NCBI GenBank assembly: GCA_947492825.1
Contig: CANLNT010000001.1
Span: 1,736,001-1,800,000, forward strand
DNA: 64,000 nucleotides
Direction: 5' to 3'
From: an uncultured Paracoccaceae bacterium
GTDB lineage: Bacteria > Pseudomonadota > Alphaproteobacteria > Rhodobacterales > Rhodobacteraceae
Positions within the stretch are counted from its first letter, which is position 1; each line of letters opens with the position of its first letter. The notes under the pieces were generated by a model, which saw only the letters and a list, made by a program, of their open reading frames with translations, ran no database searches and had not been told where the DNA came from. Made by a program: the position numbers and the translations under genes. Shown here one piece after another: positions 63,509-64,000 of this stretch.

Positions 63509-64000
63509 TTAGGTCTTTGTCTTGGTAGAGGACTTAGGTGTGTTCAGGGCGTCGTAGAGCGTGTGCCCCAATTCGTCGGGGGGACAGGGTTTCTGGATCA
63601 GCGGGGCGACAACTTCGCCCATCTCAGCCTCAGAGAAGCCGGTGTAGCCAGACATATAGAGCACAGGCTTTTCAGGGTCGATCCTGCGCACCGCGCGGGC
63701 CAGATCAAAGCCACCCAACTTGCCCGGCATCACCACATCCGTCAGCAACAGATCATAGTCCAGACCGTCTTCAACAATTGCCAGGGCCTGCGCGCCGGAC
63801 GTCGCGGTTGTGACCTTGTAGTCCAGACTGATCAGCAGTTCGGTCATAATGTCCAGCAGCCGCTCTTCGTTCTCAACCAGCAGTACATGTTGGCCGTTAC
63901 CGCTGACGGCGCGCTTGCGGGCAACAGGCCCCTCGCGCCCGCCCTCGTAGGTGCCACGCGGCAGCAAGATGCGCACAGTTGTGCCGTGCTCCAGCTCTGA
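63509..64000 (-). CDS. Hybrid histidine kinase, C-terminal end (partial)
   Basis: The gene continues beyond the right edge; only the last 163 codons are seen. They hold the end of the ATPase domain (SELEHGTTVRILLPRG) and a receiver domain with acidic pocket (LLVENEERL), phospho-acceptor Asp in LLLTDVVMPG, YMSGYTG and IQKPCPP. The tail is Lys/Thr-rich. With the following response regulator this makes a phosphorelay. Sensor domain unknown. An in-frame GTG at 63976 is inside the kinase domain and not a start. Confidence 0.92.
   Translation of the reverse strand, partial: SELEHGTTVRILLPRGTYEGGREGPVARKRAVSGNGQHVLLVENEERLLDIMTELLISLDYKVTTATSGAQALAIVEDGLDYDLLLTDVVMPGKLGGFDLARAVRRIDPEKPVLYMSGYTGFSEAEMGEVVAPLIQKPCPPDELGHTLYDALNTPKSSTKTKT

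Overview
The gene content and style point to an alphaproteobacterium of the Rhodobacteraceae (Roseobacter group). Evidence is the nuoA-F operon interrupted by small lipoprotein and membrane genes, NuoE with a long Ala/Lys/Pro tail, the ivd-mccB-mccA-GST-mvaB-hydratase leucine cluster, pntA/pntB, GC-rich DNA, dense ATGA/TGATG gene overlaps and several DUF families typical of that group (DUF5337-like, DUF3422, DUF1304). The genus cannot be fixed from the window. No rRNA, tRNA, CRISPR array, insertion sequence, integrase or replication origin was seen.

Layout. 1-8.4 kb (minus): respiratory complex I genes nuoA, B, C, D, E and F, with inserts: a sulfotransferase between nuoC and nuoD, a lipoprotein and a 40-residue hydrophobic ORF between nuoD and nuoE, a membrane-anchored helix-hairpin-helix protein and a DUF5337-like protein between nuoE and nuoF, and a lipoprotein after nuoF that runs off the left edge. 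8.5-15.9 kb (minus): leucine degradation from isovaleryl-CoA to acetoacetate plus acetyl-CoA. 16-25.6 kb: an APH-like kinase, a DegT aminotransferase, a MmgE/PrpD enzyme, phosphoglycolate phosphatase, glmU-glmS-AlkD-like, a lipoprotein and moaA. 25.6-27.6 kb: two surface-glycan genes. 27.7-29 kb: two tandemly duplicated secreted proteins. 29-32.7 kb (minus): two M20 deacylases and a FAD amino-acid oxidase, divergent from a five-gene oligopeptide-type ABC transporter (32.9-38.8 kb), which is followed 28 bases later by an isolated contractile tail-sheath gene. 40-48 kb: DUF3422, RluE-like pseudouridine synthase, a lipoprotein, pntA/pntB, a methyltransferase, an SDR and DUF1304. 48-57 kb: a type I secretion locus with an RTX protein, membrane fusion protein, ABC exporter, TolC and an Ig-repeat adhesin. 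57-64 kb: a YihY protein, a P-loop kinase, pqiA-pqiA-pqiB-pqiC, a response regulator and the end of a hybrid histidine kinase.

How it fits together. Complex I and transhydrogenase supply energy and NADPH. The leucine cluster feeds acetyl-CoA. The peptide transporter, deacylases and amino-acid oxidase look like one N-acyl-amino-acid or peptide scavenging unit. glmU/glmS, the glycan genes, the T1SS adhesin and the Pqi system serve the envelope and surface attachment.

Best candidates for something new: the lone sheath gene behind the peptide transporter; 11-bp-phased ATGCACA arrays ending in GTTAACC, present twice 13 kb apart; a two-hairpin intergenic repeat whose stems differ by compensating changes; the sulfotransferase inside the nuo operon; a possible shared mini-domain on NuoE and a membrane protein; and a secreted-gene duplication that carried the tail of its neighbour with it.
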